From: a virus
Strand: one strand, 5' to 3'
Length of the DNA stretch: 34,876 bases
Virus record (IMG/VR): IMGVR_UViG_3300008267_000285
Location: 1-34,876 of that record
Below are positions 7,821 through 14,994 of the stretch, one piece after another; within the stretch, counting starts at the first letter, position 1; every line of letters starts with the position of its first letter. Under the pieces are notes generated by a model. The model did no database searches and was not told the origin of the DNA. It saw only the letters and a program-made list of their open reading frames with translations. Both the position numbers and the translations under genes were made by a program.

Positions 7821-8168
7821 ATGAAAGTAACTAAAGATTATTTAAAACAAATCATCTTGGAAGAACTGAAAGCGTCTTCCTTAGAAGAAGTTCAAAAAAA
7901 TCGTGAAATACCACAAGAAAATTATCAAACAACAATTGATAAATTAAGTGAAATTATTAGAATCTCGCAAGAAACAGTAAGAGATCATCTTGATAAAAAC
8001 AGTTATCAACAATTTCTAAAAGCTATAGGGCCAGTAATGCAGTTTAGAGACGAGCTTAAGAAAAAATTAACACCACCTAAACCAATTGATTGGGGCAAAG
8101 GCTCAATAGAGAAGAGAAGGCCGGAATTCGATCCATCAGGAGAACACGCCGGAACCGCGCCAGTCTGA
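7821..8168 (+). CDS. Tagged helical hypothetical protein, 115 aa
   Basis: The N-terminus MKVTKDYLKQIILEELKAS is one of the clearest examples of the shared tag. The remainder is helical (TIDKLSEIIRISQETVRDHL ... FLKAIGPVMQFRDELKKKL) and ends in a Pro/Gly-rich tail. AGGAG lies 7-8 nt before ATG 7821. No enzyme domain is recognised. It ends just before the hairpin at 8189-8238, which could terminate its transcript. A virion-associated role is inferred only from the tag. Confidence 0.8.
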   Translation: MKVTKDYLKQIILEELKASSLEEVQKNREIPQENYQTTIDKLSEIIRISQETVRDHLDKNSYQQFLKAIGPVMQFRDELKKKLTPPKPIDWGKGSIEKRRPEFDPSGEHAGTAPV

Positions 8169-8180
8169 AAATAAAAACGC

Positions 8181-8209
8181 TTGTCAACTGCCACTTCATG
8201 TGATACAGT
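8181..8209 (+). promoter_or_regulatory. sigma70-like promoter overlapped by a perfect inverted repeat
   Basis: TTGTCA at 8181-8186, a 17-nt spacer and TACAGT at 8204-8209. The left arm of a 15-bp inverted repeat (8189-8203) fills almost exactly the -35/-10 spacer. A start near 8216 would fall just before the Shine-Dalgarno of the gene at 8228. Confidence 0.5.
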
Positions 8210-8243
8210 CTCTATATGGAGGCTCACATGAAGTGGCATTTTT
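8189..8243 (+). terminator. 15-bp inverted repeat with T-run: terminator and possible operator
   Basis: TGCCACTTCATGTGA (8189-8203) and TCACATGAAGTGGCA (8224-8238) are perfect complements with a 20-nt loop, followed by TTTTT (8239-8243). Read-through transcripts from upstream would form a terminator-type hairpin whose loop holds the Shine-Dalgarno (GGAGG 8218-8222) and whose right arm holds ATG 8228. Transcripts from the embedded promoter would lack the left arm and stay unfolded. Confidence 0.65.
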
Positions 8244-8455
8244 CACATTCAGATCTATCGATCAACCCAACCACAAGCAAGGCACAATCATCAACAACTG
8301 TTGTCATAGAACTAGACGACAAGGAGATGGTACTGTATACTTCGGAAGTTCCAGAAGAGCACGTTGTCAGCACTAGGAAAGCTCTAGTAGACAGTGGCAA
8401 TCTTCTACGCCGTATTGGCTTAGAAATGCTTCGCAAAGCTGAAAAAATTAATTAG
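8228..8455 (+). CDS. Small hypothetical protein, 75 aa
   Basis: I start it at ATG 8228, 5 nt after GGAGG, rather than at the in-frame ATG 8216 that overlaps the Shine-Dalgarno. The protein has a basic/His N-terminus, a beta-like core (STTVVIELDDKEMVLYTSEVP) and a C-terminal helix (LLRRIGLEMLRKAEKI). I do not recognise it. Its start codon and first codons form the right arm of the inverted repeat at 8189-8238, so expression from upstream transcripts should be blocked and a private promoter used. Confidence 0.7.
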   Translation: MKWHFSHSDLSINPTTSKAQSSTTVVIELDDKEMVLYTSEVPEEHVVSTRKALVDSGNLLRRIGLEMLRKAEKIN

Positions 8456-8466
8456 GAAAGATGTAG

Positions 8467-8697
8467 ATGAGTAGCAATACAGACGAGTTATGGGAAAAAT
8501 TAACACTAGCATCAGGTGTTTATAATGTAGGGGACGAATATCCGCAACATGAATTTGATTTTTATATCAAAGATATTTCGGAGAAAAATGATTATTGTTC
8601 CAATACAGGCATAGCTCGTCAAATAGATAACTCATTGCAACAGTGTCCAGAACGCAATCGAATTGTATATTTTTATTACACCTACATAGAATGGTGA
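8467..8697 (+). CDS. Small hypothetical protein, 76 aa, paralogous to the gene at 25638
   Basis: Soluble protein with a YNVGDEYPQHEFDFYI centre, ARQIDNSLQQC and an aromatic end RIVYFYYTYIEW. The gene at 25638-25862 shares the spaced pattern YP-x-H-D/E-F ... QID ... R-x-V-x-YFYY, so they are probably paralogs of one small phage family. AGGAAAG lies just upstream of ATG 8467. Function unknown. Confidence 0.7.
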   Translation: MSSNTDELWEKLTLASGVYNVGDEYPQHEFDFYIKDISEKNDYCSNTGIARQIDNSLQQCPERNRIVYFYYTYIEW

Positions 8698-8701
8698 AAA
8701 C

Positions 8702-8920
8702 ATGGAAGTTTATTGCACACATTGTAGAACCCCAAACCACTATAGAGCTAAAGTATGCAGGGCTTGCACACGTGAGTTCTATGGGTGGGAAACTGTAAAT
8801 AATTCACAAGGTATGGATGTTAATGATCTAGCAACTATTGCAATACTTGCTGGTCCGCAGGGCTGCCTAGGTTTTGTTTTATTTATGACTTTTGTTATAT
8901 TTCTTATTTGCCAATGCTGA
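8702..8920 (+). CDS. Zinc-ribbon protein with C-terminal membrane anchor, 72 aa
   Basis: Two CxxC pairs near the N-terminus (CTHC at 5-8 and CRAC at 19-22) form a zinc-ribbon/knuckle of the zinc-ribbon-2 kind. After a short polar linker comes a hydrophobic segment (LATIAILAGP, then CLGFVLFMTFVIFLIC) ending the protein, predicted to be one membrane helix. The zinc domain would face the cytoplasm or lumen at a membrane. It starts 4 nt after the preceding stop. The target is unknown; such tail-anchored ribbons are common small phage proteins. Confidence 0.75.
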   Translation: MEVYCTHCRTPNHYRAKVCRACTREFYGWETVNNSQGMDVNDLATIAILAGPQGCLGFVLFMTFVIFLICQC

Positions 8921-8934
8921 AAAAAGGAGAAAAT

Positions 8935-9384
8935 ATGCATATGCCAGACGTAACACTACAATGGAAGAAGCTCTCACCAACATCTAAAGGTCCGCAAAAA
9001 GCCCACCATGAGGATGCAGCATGGGATTTATTCTGTGACTGTCCAGAGGGCATCCAAATGATACCTGGAGAAACAAGGGTTATCCCAACTGGATTAGCTA
9101 TCATGCCACCGGAAGGATGGTCATGTGATCTACGTGGACGTAGTGGGCTTAATAGCAAAGGTAGGTTTGTTATCCTTGGTTTAATTGATTCGTATTACAC
9201 TGGACCTTGGGGCGTTGTTGTTTTTAATGCAACAAATAACATCCTACAGTTTAATCATCATGACAAAATTGCTCAATTCACCGTGCAGAGAGTTTATGAT
9301 TCTGCACTAAAAGAAGTTGAAGAATTTGATGTAAGCGGTGATAAGCGTGGGTCTGTCGGGTTCGGCAGTTCGGGAAATAAATGA
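8935..9384 (+). CDS. dut: dUTP diphosphatase (trimeric dUTPase), 149 aa
   Basis: It hydrolyses dUTP to dUMP and PPi, keeping uracil out of phage DNA and feeding dTMP synthesis. All five trimeric dUTPase motifs are present: AAWDLF (motif 1), RGRSGLNSKG (2), GLIDSYYTGPWGVVVFN (3, with the catalytic Asp), DKIAQFTVQ (4) and RGSVGFGSSG (5, the flexible C-terminal P-loop-like motif). The length is typical. ATG 8935 is chosen for GGAG 5 nt upstream; an upstream TTG at 8908 would overlap the previous gene. The stop overlaps the next start as ATGA. Confidence 0.97.
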   Translation: MHMPDVTLQWKKLSPTSKGPQKAHHEDAAWDLFCDCPEGIQMIPGETRVIPTGLAIMPPEGWSCDLRGRSGLNSKGRFVILGLIDSYYTGPWGVVVFNATNNILQFNHHDKIAQFTVQRVYDSALKEVEEFDVSGDKRGSVGFGSSGNK

Positions 9385-9620
9385 ATCGCAAACAACGTCG
9401 AACACTAAACAAGATCGCAGGAAAGAAGGCAACTTCAACAATCGATCTGATGCTTAGTCTTCCAGATGAATGCCAAAGCTGCCATAAACCTTACGATAAA
9501 AAAGATTTACAAATGGCACAGACTTGGTTTGTTGAAGTATATAATTCTCAAAAACGGACTGTGTTAACTTGCCCGTCTTGTTACGAAGATAGAAAAAATG
9601 CCACGAACACGATACGGTAA
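9381..9620 (+). CDS. Small CxxC...CxxC zinc protein, 79 aa
   Basis: Starts by ATGA overlap with dut. The N-terminus is basic (MNRKQRRTLNKIAGKK); then come MLSLPDECQSCHKPYDKKD and, near the end, TCPSCYED, giving a four-Cys zinc ribbon. I recall closely similar short proteins in marine T4-like phages with the pattern MNRKQRR ... LPDxCxxCxKPFDKK ... CPxCW. Their function is unknown. It sits between dUTPase and the possible transcription-factor pair, so nucleic-acid or RNA-polymerase contact is possible but unproven. Confidence 0.85.
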   Translation: MNRKQRRTLNKIAGKKATSTIDLMLSLPDECQSCHKPYDKKDLQMAQTWFVEVYNSQKRTVLTCPSCYEDRKNATNTIR

Positions 9621-9924
9621 AACAAGAAAGAAATATGTTATTTTCTTGGATGATGGTTATCACGCCAAACTTATCCTAAAGCTATTACAGGATAATATAA
9701 AACAAAATAACCTATTTAGATCTTTCATAGAAGCTTATATAAACGATGACCCAACCATCCGTAAATGGATCGATGGTTTATCTGATAATCAGAAAAGTGG
9801 TTATATCCTCAAGAAACGTAAGGAACAAGAGAGATATTTAGCAGCACAAGAAAAAATGTTTAACCTTGATCAAAACGATGTTGATCAAATATTTGACATC
9901 CTTGCGGATGAATTTGGTGAATAA
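9598..9924 (+). CDS. Hypothetical 108-aa protein, possible transcription cofactor
   Basis: Basic N-terminus (MPRTRYGKTRKKYVIFLDD), helical middle (FRSFIEAYINDDPTIRKWID) and acidic C-terminal end (DVDQIFDILADEFGE). It overlaps the preceding gene by 23 nt, and its TAA shares a base with the ATG of the sigma-like gene (TAATG), so the two are probably made together. Size, acidic tail and partner suggest, by analogy only, a coactivator such as T4 gp33 working with a phage sigma factor. A ribbon-helix-helix-type DNA-binding protein is the main alternative. Confidence 0.75.
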   Translation: MPRTRYGKTRKKYVIFLDDGYHAKLILKLLQDNIKQNNLFRSFIEAYINDDPTIRKWIDGLSDNQKSGYILKKRKEQERYLAAQEKMFNLDQNDVDQIFDILADEFGE

Positions 9925-10169
9925 TGGACTATTTAGGGTGCACCGATGAGTGCAAAAATGAAAAAAAAGCATGTTCCAAAGAATCATGCAGACATTGGAT
10001 ATCTTACGAAGACGATCACAATTGCAGTATTATTGCTGCCGAAAGGGGTCCATTGACACTTGACGAAGTATCAAAAAGGATGGGTTTATCCCTTATAAGA
10101 ATAAAACAGATACAAGATAGCGCTTTGGAGAAAATTAAGAAGAGAATTCTACCAATTCTGCACGAATAA
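9924..10169 (+). CDS. Sigma70 region 4-like HTH protein with Cys cluster, 81 aa
   Basis: Residues about 42-74 (GPLTLDEVSKRMGLSLIRIKQ, then IQDSALEKIKKR) match the helix-turn-helix of sigma70 region 4, which reads -35 elements and binds the RNA polymerase beta flap. The N-terminal part has five Cys residues (positions 6, 10, 17, 22, 34) around an HWISYEDDHNC segment, probably a metal site. No region 2 is present, so this is a minimal sigma or anti/co-sigma piece. It is coupled to the 108-aa gene by a 1-nt overlap. Likely role: switching transcription to later phage promoters (inference). Confidence 0.85.
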   Translation: MDYLGCTDECKNEKKACSKESCRHWISYEDDHNCSIIAAERGPLTLDEVSKRMGLSLIRIKQIQDSALEKIKKRILPILHE

Positions 10170-10230
10170 TTTTATTCTTTTGTAATATTCACTACTACTT
10201 ATTATGTAATTTGCCAAATTTTGGATAATT

Positions 10231-10238
10231 TATAAATC
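10231..10238 (+). promoter_or_regulatory. TATAAATC, T4 late-promoter-like box
   Basis: One mismatch from the T4 late -10 consensus TATAAATA, 15 nt before the start of the acidic virion-like gene at 10254. The 84-nt gap is otherwise AT-rich and empty. Confidence 0.35.
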
Positions 10239-10253
10239 CCTAGGAGATTAATA

Positions 10254-11036
10254 ATGGCTGATAAGAAATTACTTGAAGAGTCTGTTATTGCTAGATTCCA
10301 AAGACTAGCTAATATCGCGCCTTCAGAGAAAAGTGTACTAAAAGAATCCGCTATGCAAGCGGGTGGTCGCGCACCAGTTACTAACGCCGGTCAATCAACT
10401 GCCGCTAACCCAGTTAGAGTCAATGAAAAGAAACAAAAGAAGAACTGGGAAGAAAGCCTAGAAGAAGAAGTTGATTCTATGGAAGAAAACCTTGCCGAAG
10501 CCGAAGATGAAATGGATCTAGGCGGAGATGCCGCTATGGGCGGCGATATGGAAGGGGGTGACATCAAGGCTGCTTTTGAAAAGCTCATAGGAGCGTTCAA
10601 TGAATTTGCGGAGCAAATTCCAGAACTAAGCGACCTTGAAGTTGCCACCGAAGAATCCGGCGAAGAAGATGCTGGAGAAGACATGGGCGGAGGAGAAGAA
10701 GCTCCTGAAGCTGATATGGAAGCTGGCGCTGGGGAAGAAGAAGGCGCTATGTTTGAAGCTAAAGAAGAAGATAATAAAGACAAGAAAAAAAAGATGGAAG
10801 AAAGCGAGGATCTAGAAGAATCAATTGAACTAGTTGATGACGCTCTTCTAGAAAAACTAGTACAACGCGTCTCAGCACGCCTTGTATCAGAAGCTCGCAA
10901 AACTCGCGAACTTGCCGAAGCTAAAAAGGCTAAAGCCGGCAACTGGTTAGCTAAACCAGGCCGCGCCAAACAACCAAAAGGTTATGGCGCTGGTAAAGGC
11001 AAGAAAAGCACCCCTTTCACTGGTGGAAAGAAATAA
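10254..11036 (+). CDS. Acidic low-complexity virion-type protein, 260 aa
   Basis: The N-terminus (LLEESVIARFQRLANIAPSE) fits a motif I recall on T4-like phage structural or head-core proteins, roughly LLEEs-x-x-RRFxxLAxI. The middle (about 55-185) is strongly acidic and Gly/Ala/Met-rich, with repeated DMGG, GEE and GGDM patterns; two short helices (FEKLIGAFNEFAEQIPEL and LLEKLVQRVSARLVSEA) interrupt it. The tail is basic and Gly-rich (GYGAGKGKKS). AGGAG lies 7 nt before ATG 10254. It forms its own unit with a late-type box before and a terminator after. Probably a virion or scaffold component; no enzymatic function seen. Confidence 0.8.
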   Translation: MADKKLLEESVIARFQRLANIAPSEKSVLKESAMQAGGRAPVTNAGQSTAANPVRVNEKKQKKNWEESLEEEVDSMEENLAEAEDEMDLGGDAAMGGDMEGGDIKAAFEKLIGAFNEFAEQIPELSDLEVATEESGEEDAGEDMGGGEEAPEADMEAGAGEEEGAMFEAKEEDNKDKKKKMEESEDLEESIELVDDALLEKLVQRVSARLVSEARKTRELAEAKKAKAGNWLAKPGRAKQPKGYGAGKGKKSTPFTGGKK

Positions 11037-11064
11037 TACTGGTAACATCAGATAAGTAAAAGAG

Positions 11065-11095
11065 GAGCGGCAGGGAAACTTGCCGCTCTTTTTAT
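11065..11095 (+). terminator. Intrinsic terminator after the acidic protein gene
   Basis: GAGCGGCA (11065-11072) pairs with TGCCGCTC (11081-11088) around an 8-nt loop, followed by a T-run (TCTTTTTATTT). A new promoter begins 7 nt later. Confidence 0.9.
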
Positions 11096-11101
11096 TTGTT
11101 C

Positions 11102-11130
11102 TTGCTAGATATTATGGAACAGGCTATACT
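11102..11130 (+). promoter_or_regulatory. sigma70-like promoter for the 11.1-13 kb gene run
   Basis: TTGCTA at 11102-11107, a 17-nt spacer and TATACT at 11125-11130, directly after a terminator and 21 nt before ATG 11151. GGAGG lies in between. Confidence 0.65.
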
Positions 11131-11150
11131 GCTGCTGTGGAGGTGCAAGG

Positions 11151-11516
11151 ATGTTAGAATACTTTATTATGTTTATTGCTGGCGCTATGACAATGCGCGC
11201 TCTTCAAAAGATGCTGGATGTTGCACCTAATTTTAATACCTGGAAACATACAGAATACACAATACTTCAAATATTGGCTGATATGCACGTACAGAGACTA
11301 ACTGCAAATGAAATAATTAAGTTAATGTATGAAGAGGCTGGTAGGCAAGAAGAATATGTAAAAGTTAAAAGTGCTATCGAACAAAAATACAACACACTAA
11401 TTAATAATAGCTTAAATAACTTAAAAAAGAATCTTCCATACAAAGTAGAATATAATAATCTAAAGGAAGCTGTAACAATTTATCTTAAAAAGAACAAGGA
11501 GCGTTCAGATGGCTAG
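11151..11516 (+). CDS. Membrane-anchored helical hypothetical protein, 121 aa
   Basis: The first 16 residues (MLEYFIMFIAGAMTMR) are hydrophobic and could form a short N-terminal membrane anchor; the rest is helical and charged, with EYTILQILADMHVQRL and repeated Asn/Lys-rich helices. Similar short-anchor proteins occur in T4-like marine phages, from memory. GGAGG lies 8 nt upstream. It opens an operon: the next gene overlaps its end by 8 nt. Function unknown. Confidence 0.8.
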   Translation: MLEYFIMFIAGAMTMRALQKMLDVAPNFNTWKHTEYTILQILADMHVQRLTANEIIKLMYEEAGRQEEYVKVKSAIEQKYNTLINNSLNNLKKNLPYKVEYNNLKEAVTIYLKKNKERSDG

Positions 11517-11706
11517 CAGTAAGAATGATCAGATGGTAATTGATACTATAAAGCAAATCATAAAAGAAGTTAAGAGTGAAATGAACAACAAGAAGATTTT
11601 GTCAGAAAACAAGTCTGCTGAAGTTGTTTTTAACAAACACCGTTCTGATATAAAGAAATACATAGTAGAAAACGTCATCAAAGCACTAACTGAAGCTGAA
11701 AAATAG
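11509..11706 (+). CDS. Helical hypothetical protein, 65 aa
   Basis: Entirely helical, Lys/Glu-rich, with IDTIKQIIKEVKSEM near the N-terminus; this resembles the shared N-terminal tag but is displaced about 10 residues inward. AAGGAG is 8 nt upstream, and the start overlaps the previous stop by 8 nt. No domain recognised; a small coiled-coil or partner of the preceding protein is plausible. Confidence 0.75.
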   Translation: MASSKNDQMVIDTIKQIIKEVKSEMNNKKILSENKSAEVVFNKHRSDIKKYIVENVIKALTEAEK

Positions 11707-11718
11707 TGGAATAGGTGT

Positions 11719-11997
11719 ATGGTTTTAAAGAGTCCAAAACAGATAATAAGAAATCTTTTTGAAAAGCACATAGAAAAACTTGACAATGTCATCTATGCTG
11801 ATAAGCTCTTTATAATTAATAGTATTATATCTTATATATTTAAAGATAAAGATTATAGTAAAATAGATAAAGGTAAGCTGTTAGAGTATGGCGAACTTAT
11901 TAATCAATATTTAGATGATGAGGTTGACATTTACTGGGATAGTGGTACACTGATGGTTAGAGATAGGGATGAGAATAAGCGATCTAAGGGAGGCTAA
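11719..11997 (+). CDS. Hypothetical protein, 92 aa
   Basis: Mixed helical protein (IIRNLFEKHIEKL, FIINSIISYIF) ending with an acidic then basic tail (DIYWDSGTLMVRDRDENKRSK). AGGTG precedes ATG 11719 closely. The stop TAA 11995-11997 is followed after 1 nt by the GTG start proposed for the next gene, and GGGAGG inside its end serves that gene. No family recognised. Confidence 0.75.
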   Translation: MVLKSPKQIIRNLFEKHIEKLDNVIYADKLFIINSIISYIFKDKDYSKIDKGKLLEYGELINQYLDDEVDIYWDSGTLMVRDRDENKRSKGG

Positions 11998-11998
11998 T

Positions 11999-12301
11999 GT
12001 GATTTCGACAGCTTGGAAATTTGAAGAAGTTGAGGATGGCATCTTCTACAGTATCCAGTTTGACGAGGTTCCGTGGAAATTTAAAAAAGCTCTTTATGAA
12101 GCAATGAGCGATTGGAGCAGGGTTTCACATGGTTGGCACAAGGCTAGCGGAAATCAAATCTTTGTTTTTAAGAAGAAATTCAGTAGTTTGGAAGAATGGG
12201 AGCGATGGGCTAATTCATTTCCTCTACAGATAAAAGAAAAGCGTTATTGGGGTACTAAAGAGAAGATCATTCTACATGGAAAGAAGGTTAAAAATGGCTA
12301 G
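11999..12301 (+). CDS. Hypothetical protein, 100 aa (GTG start preferred)
   Basis: GTG 11999 is preferred because GGGAGG (11988-11993) ends 5 nt upstream and it follows the previous stop directly. An in-frame ATG at 11969 would give 10 more residues (MRISDLREAN), which faintly resemble the N-terminal tag but lack a clear ribosome site. The protein is Trp-rich (STAWKFEEVEDGIFY, VPWKFKKALYEAMSDWSRV, WHKASGNQIFVFKKKF, EEWERWANSF) and looks like a compact alpha/beta fold. Its end overlaps the clpP-like start by 8 nt. Function unknown. Confidence 0.75.
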   Translation: MISTAWKFEEVEDGIFYSIQFDEVPWKFKKALYEAMSDWSRVSHGWHKASGNQIFVFKKKFSSLEEWERWANSFPLQIKEKRYWGTKEKIILHGKKVKNG

Positions 12302-12959
12302 AGCGAAAAGATCAGCACTAAACGAACAAGAAGAAGTTGTCGAGGAAGTAGCCGATAATCAAGGTAACTTTTTTATCCTCCCAGCGGCACAGGAATCAGG
12401 CGTCAAACTACGGAAGATAGCTCTTATTGGTGATGTCGATGAGGAAAAGAGCTCAGATATTATCCATGGCTTATATGCTCTAAAGGAGATGGGGCGTTTT
12501 GAAGTCCCACCAGCCACAAAGCGTAGCAAACCAAAGGTTGGTTATGAGCCGATGGATTTCTTAATCTCTACACATGGTGGTAGCGCATCAGATATGTTTG
12601 CAATTTATGATGTTATGCGCGATGTTCGTCAGGAATGTGTTATTTCAACAATGGGCGTTGGAAAAGTTATGAGTGCTGGTGTGCTGCTGCTAGCTGCTGG
12701 TACCAAAGGAACGCGTAGGATTGGTAAAAATTGTCGTGTCATGATGCACGCAGTTATTGGCGGTAACAGTGGTCCAATTTTCAATCTTGAAAATGAAATG
12801 AGTGAAATTCGTGCTACTCAGGCACGCTATATTGCTGCACTAAAAGCAGAGACAAAAATGTCTATCAAGCAAATTAATAGCTTTTTTAATCGCCACGTAG
12901 ATATTTATCTTTCAGCCGAAGAGGCTGTTAAGTTAGGAATTGCCGATATCGTTGTGTAA
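12294..12959 (+). CDS. clpP: ClpP-like serine protease, 221 aa
   Basis: The ClpP fold and catalytic triad are recognisable: an oxyanion-type STHGGSASDMFAIYD, the nucleophile Ser127 in GVGKVMSAGVLLLAAG, His152 in RVMMHAVIGG, and Asp203 in HVDIYLSAEEAVKLG. An N-terminal extension of about 40 acidic/charged residues precedes the domain, which is otherwise of normal ClpP length. ATG 12294 follows AAGAAGG by 6 nt; the ATG at 12276 is less well placed. Either it joins host Clp ATPases or, as phage S14 proteases can, it matures head proteins. No phage Clp ATPase is visible here. Confidence 0.92.
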   Translation: MARAKRSALNEQEEVVEEVADNQGNFFILPAAQESGVKLRKIALIGDVDEEKSSDIIHGLYALKEMGRFEVPPATKRSKPKVGYEPMDFLISTHGGSASDMFAIYDVMRDVRQECVISTMGVGKVMSAGVLLLAAGTKGTRRIGKNCRVMMHAVIGGNSGPIFNLENEMSEIRATQARYIAALKAETKMSIKQINSFFNRHVDIYLSAEEAVKLGIADIVV

Positions 12960-12988
12960 GATTACTAATACCAAGAAGAAATAAAAAA

Positions 12989-14986
12989 ATGAAAATTACT
13001 GAACAAGAATTAAATATTATACGTGATGCAATCTATCAGGGCAAAAAACAGCACGGCATGCTTGAGGAGGTTGATCGCGGGGTTTTATTAGAGCAATCAG
13101 ATTCTGATGAATTTGATTTCAACAAAGAATTTGATTTTATACAACTAAAACCAAAGCAGTGGGGACTAAAAGGGACTTTTGAAGCAAAAGAGATTGATGA
13201 AGTTGTCAATTCTCTTTCGGCTTCCCCCGGTGGTATCCAAAAATTTAAAGAATGTTTAATTAACTTAAATAAACATCTTGGTATAACCACAAACGAAGAA
13301 GGATTGCCGACCGGCGATGAGCTTAAGGAAGCAAGTAATTTAAATGAAATAACATCAGCAGTGTTGTTACACAACCTTCTTTATTCTATTGTACGGAATC
13401 AAGATAGCTCTGTAGCTGGAAAGATGTTTGAAGGTCTTGTCGCAAGAATGGTTGGTGGAACTTCTTCTAATGAAAATGATTCAATAGAAGATTTGTACGA
13501 TGATGCTGAAAATCAAGTAAGTCTTAAGCTAATTGACCGTTCCAGAACCGAAATAAAAGGGTCCACAAAAAATTTAGCAAAGTATCTAAAAGAAAATTCA
13601 GGTAAAGGTATAACTTATCTTGTGTGCGTAAAAGATAAACAAACAAATCCGCTGTCTTTTAAAGCGTTTAGTTTTACAATTAATAGACAAAACTTTTTTA
13701 ACTTTATGATTGGTAAAGCTGGTGTTTTAACCGCTGAAGAGGTGGATACGGCCATTGGAAAAATAATGGCTAGGCAAAAGGTTAAGGAAAAGTCCGAAAA
13801 AGAAGAAGACGACGAGACAAGTCCTAAAAAGCCACAAACCACTTCATCGCAAAGATATAGAGGTGCATTTACAAAATACGCAGTAGAAAAGCTAGGTATT
13901 AAACTAGACAGTATCAATGATTCTATGTCGGAAGGTGAAAAATCTCAAATTAACGAGTCTAACAATGAGAAGGTTAATTTTGCTCTTAGAAATCATTTAA
14001 ATAATTTGTTAAGCGGTGTTAATAAATCTATTGAATCAGAAAAAGAAAATTATATATTGAAAAAATATTTTCCCAGCATAACAGATATGGAAAAAATATC
14101 TTCCGAACTCATTAAAAGAGATACGAAAGGAAAAATAAGAACTATTGGCGCTTTTGTCTTTCCAATAGAAAAATATGAAAAGTTTGCCAAGGAACTAAAA
14201 GCTTTCTCGGGGATAGAAGATATCGATAAGGCAATTGCTTTTGAAAACGATGATAATAACATTAATATTATAAACAAAAGATCTACTAATGAAGAATCAC
14301 GAAGAGCTTATCTTGCTCTACTTGACCAAAGATGGAATTTTTATCAAAAAAGGTATTTAGAACTTTTTAATAAATTAAAAAATATATATAATTTCTTTGG
14401 CGATATCGAAAAGTTCGCTAGACAGCCAGAAGTAGCACAAAGTAAAGTAGATACAGAAGCCGGTTATCAGCTAAAACCAGATATAGCCCTAGGAAAGAAA
14501 ATTGAAGATTTCTTTGATAATCTAGATATTAATACTTTTCAAGTTGACCCAGAAAAAGAAAAAACCAAGGGTGAAACACAGTTTTATATGTCTGTTAATC
14601 AAGCAAGAACAATAGCTATGTCAACTAATTCTAATTACGACGAGAATTATGAACAGGTTGTTGTTGACAGCGGATTTCTTTTTGCTAATGCACAAAACAA
14701 TGTAACGCTTTTAAAGCAGTGGGTCGGAGCTATCTATAAACCACTATACAACCTTAGAAGAAGTCTTAAAAAATATTTTATTGCTAATGAGCCATCTGGC
14801 ATGACAGAAGCTAACGTAGAAGCACAAAATGTTAAGACCGAAGTCGATAATTACATAAAAGTCAGCGGCGGTAAGAAAGCCTCAGAAATTTCTCAAAGAA
14901 GGCCAACAGCTAAATTAGAGGAAAATAAAAAGAAGCACTTGACAAAACACTGGTCAGAGACTATATTAGAAGATCTACTAAAGTAG
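12989..14986 (+). CDS. Large tagged protein with a possible PD-(D/E)XK-like nuclease core, 665 aa
   Basis: The N-terminus MKITEQELNIIRDAIYQGKK is a variant of the shared tag. Residues about 140-205 contain AGKMFEGLVARMVGG (Glu148), then EDLYDD (Asp168) and NQVSLKLID (Ser178-Leu-Lys180), followed by IKGSTKNLAKYL and ITYLVCVKD. This spacing recalls restriction-endonuclease-like folds, in which E, D and xxK coordinate metal, though Ser replaces the usual Glu/Asp of the E-x-K. The remaining 450 residues are helical, charged and unassigned. Alternatives are a virion-packaged structural or injected protein. A promoter for groEL lies inside its last 50 bp. Confidence 0.7.
   Translation: MKITEQELNIIRDAIYQGKKQHGMLEEVDRGVLLEQSDSDEFDFNKEFDFIQLKPKQWGLKGTFEAKEIDEVVNSLSASPGGIQKFKECLINLNKHLGITTNEEGLPTGDELKEASNLNEITSAVLLHNLLYSIVRNQDSSVAGKMFEGLVARMVGGTSSNENDSIEDLYDDAENQVSLKLIDRSRTEIKGSTKNLAKYLKENSGKGITYLVCVKDKQTNPLSFKAFSFTINRQNFFNFMIGKAGVLTAEEVDTAIGKIMARQKVKEKSEKEEDDETSPKKPQTTSSQRYRGAFTKYAVEKLGIKLDSINDSMSEGEKSQINESNNEKVNFALRNHLNNLLSGVNKSIESEKENYILKKYFPSITDMEKISSELIKRDTKGKIRTIGAFVFPIEKYEKFAKELKAFSGIEDIDKAIAFENDDNNINIINKRSTNEESRRAYLALLDQRWNFYQKRYLELFNKLKNIYNFFGDIEKFARQPEVAQSKVDTEAGYQLKPDIALGKKIEDFFDNLDINTFQVDPEKEKTKGETQFYMSVNQARTIAMSTNSNYDENYEQVVVDSGFLFANAQNNVTLLKQWVGAIYKPLYNLRRSLKKYFIANEPSGMTEANVEAQNVKTEVDNYIKVSGGKKASEISQRRPTAKLEENKKKHLTKHWSETILEDLLK
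14939..14967 (+). promoter_or_regulatory. sigma70-like promoter for groEL
   Basis: TTGACA at 14939-14944, a 17-nt spacer and TATATT at 14962-14967, inside the end of the 665-aa gene, with the start codon of groEL 27 nt further on. One of the best matches in the window. Confidence 0.65.
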
Positions 14987-14994
14987 GAGGAACC

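Noticed and set aside
10391-10969. 192-codon minus-strand frame opposite the acidic protein gene
   Set aside because: Ser-rich shadow of the repetitive Glu/Gly codons on the plus strand; no start signals and opposite to the local direction of transcription.
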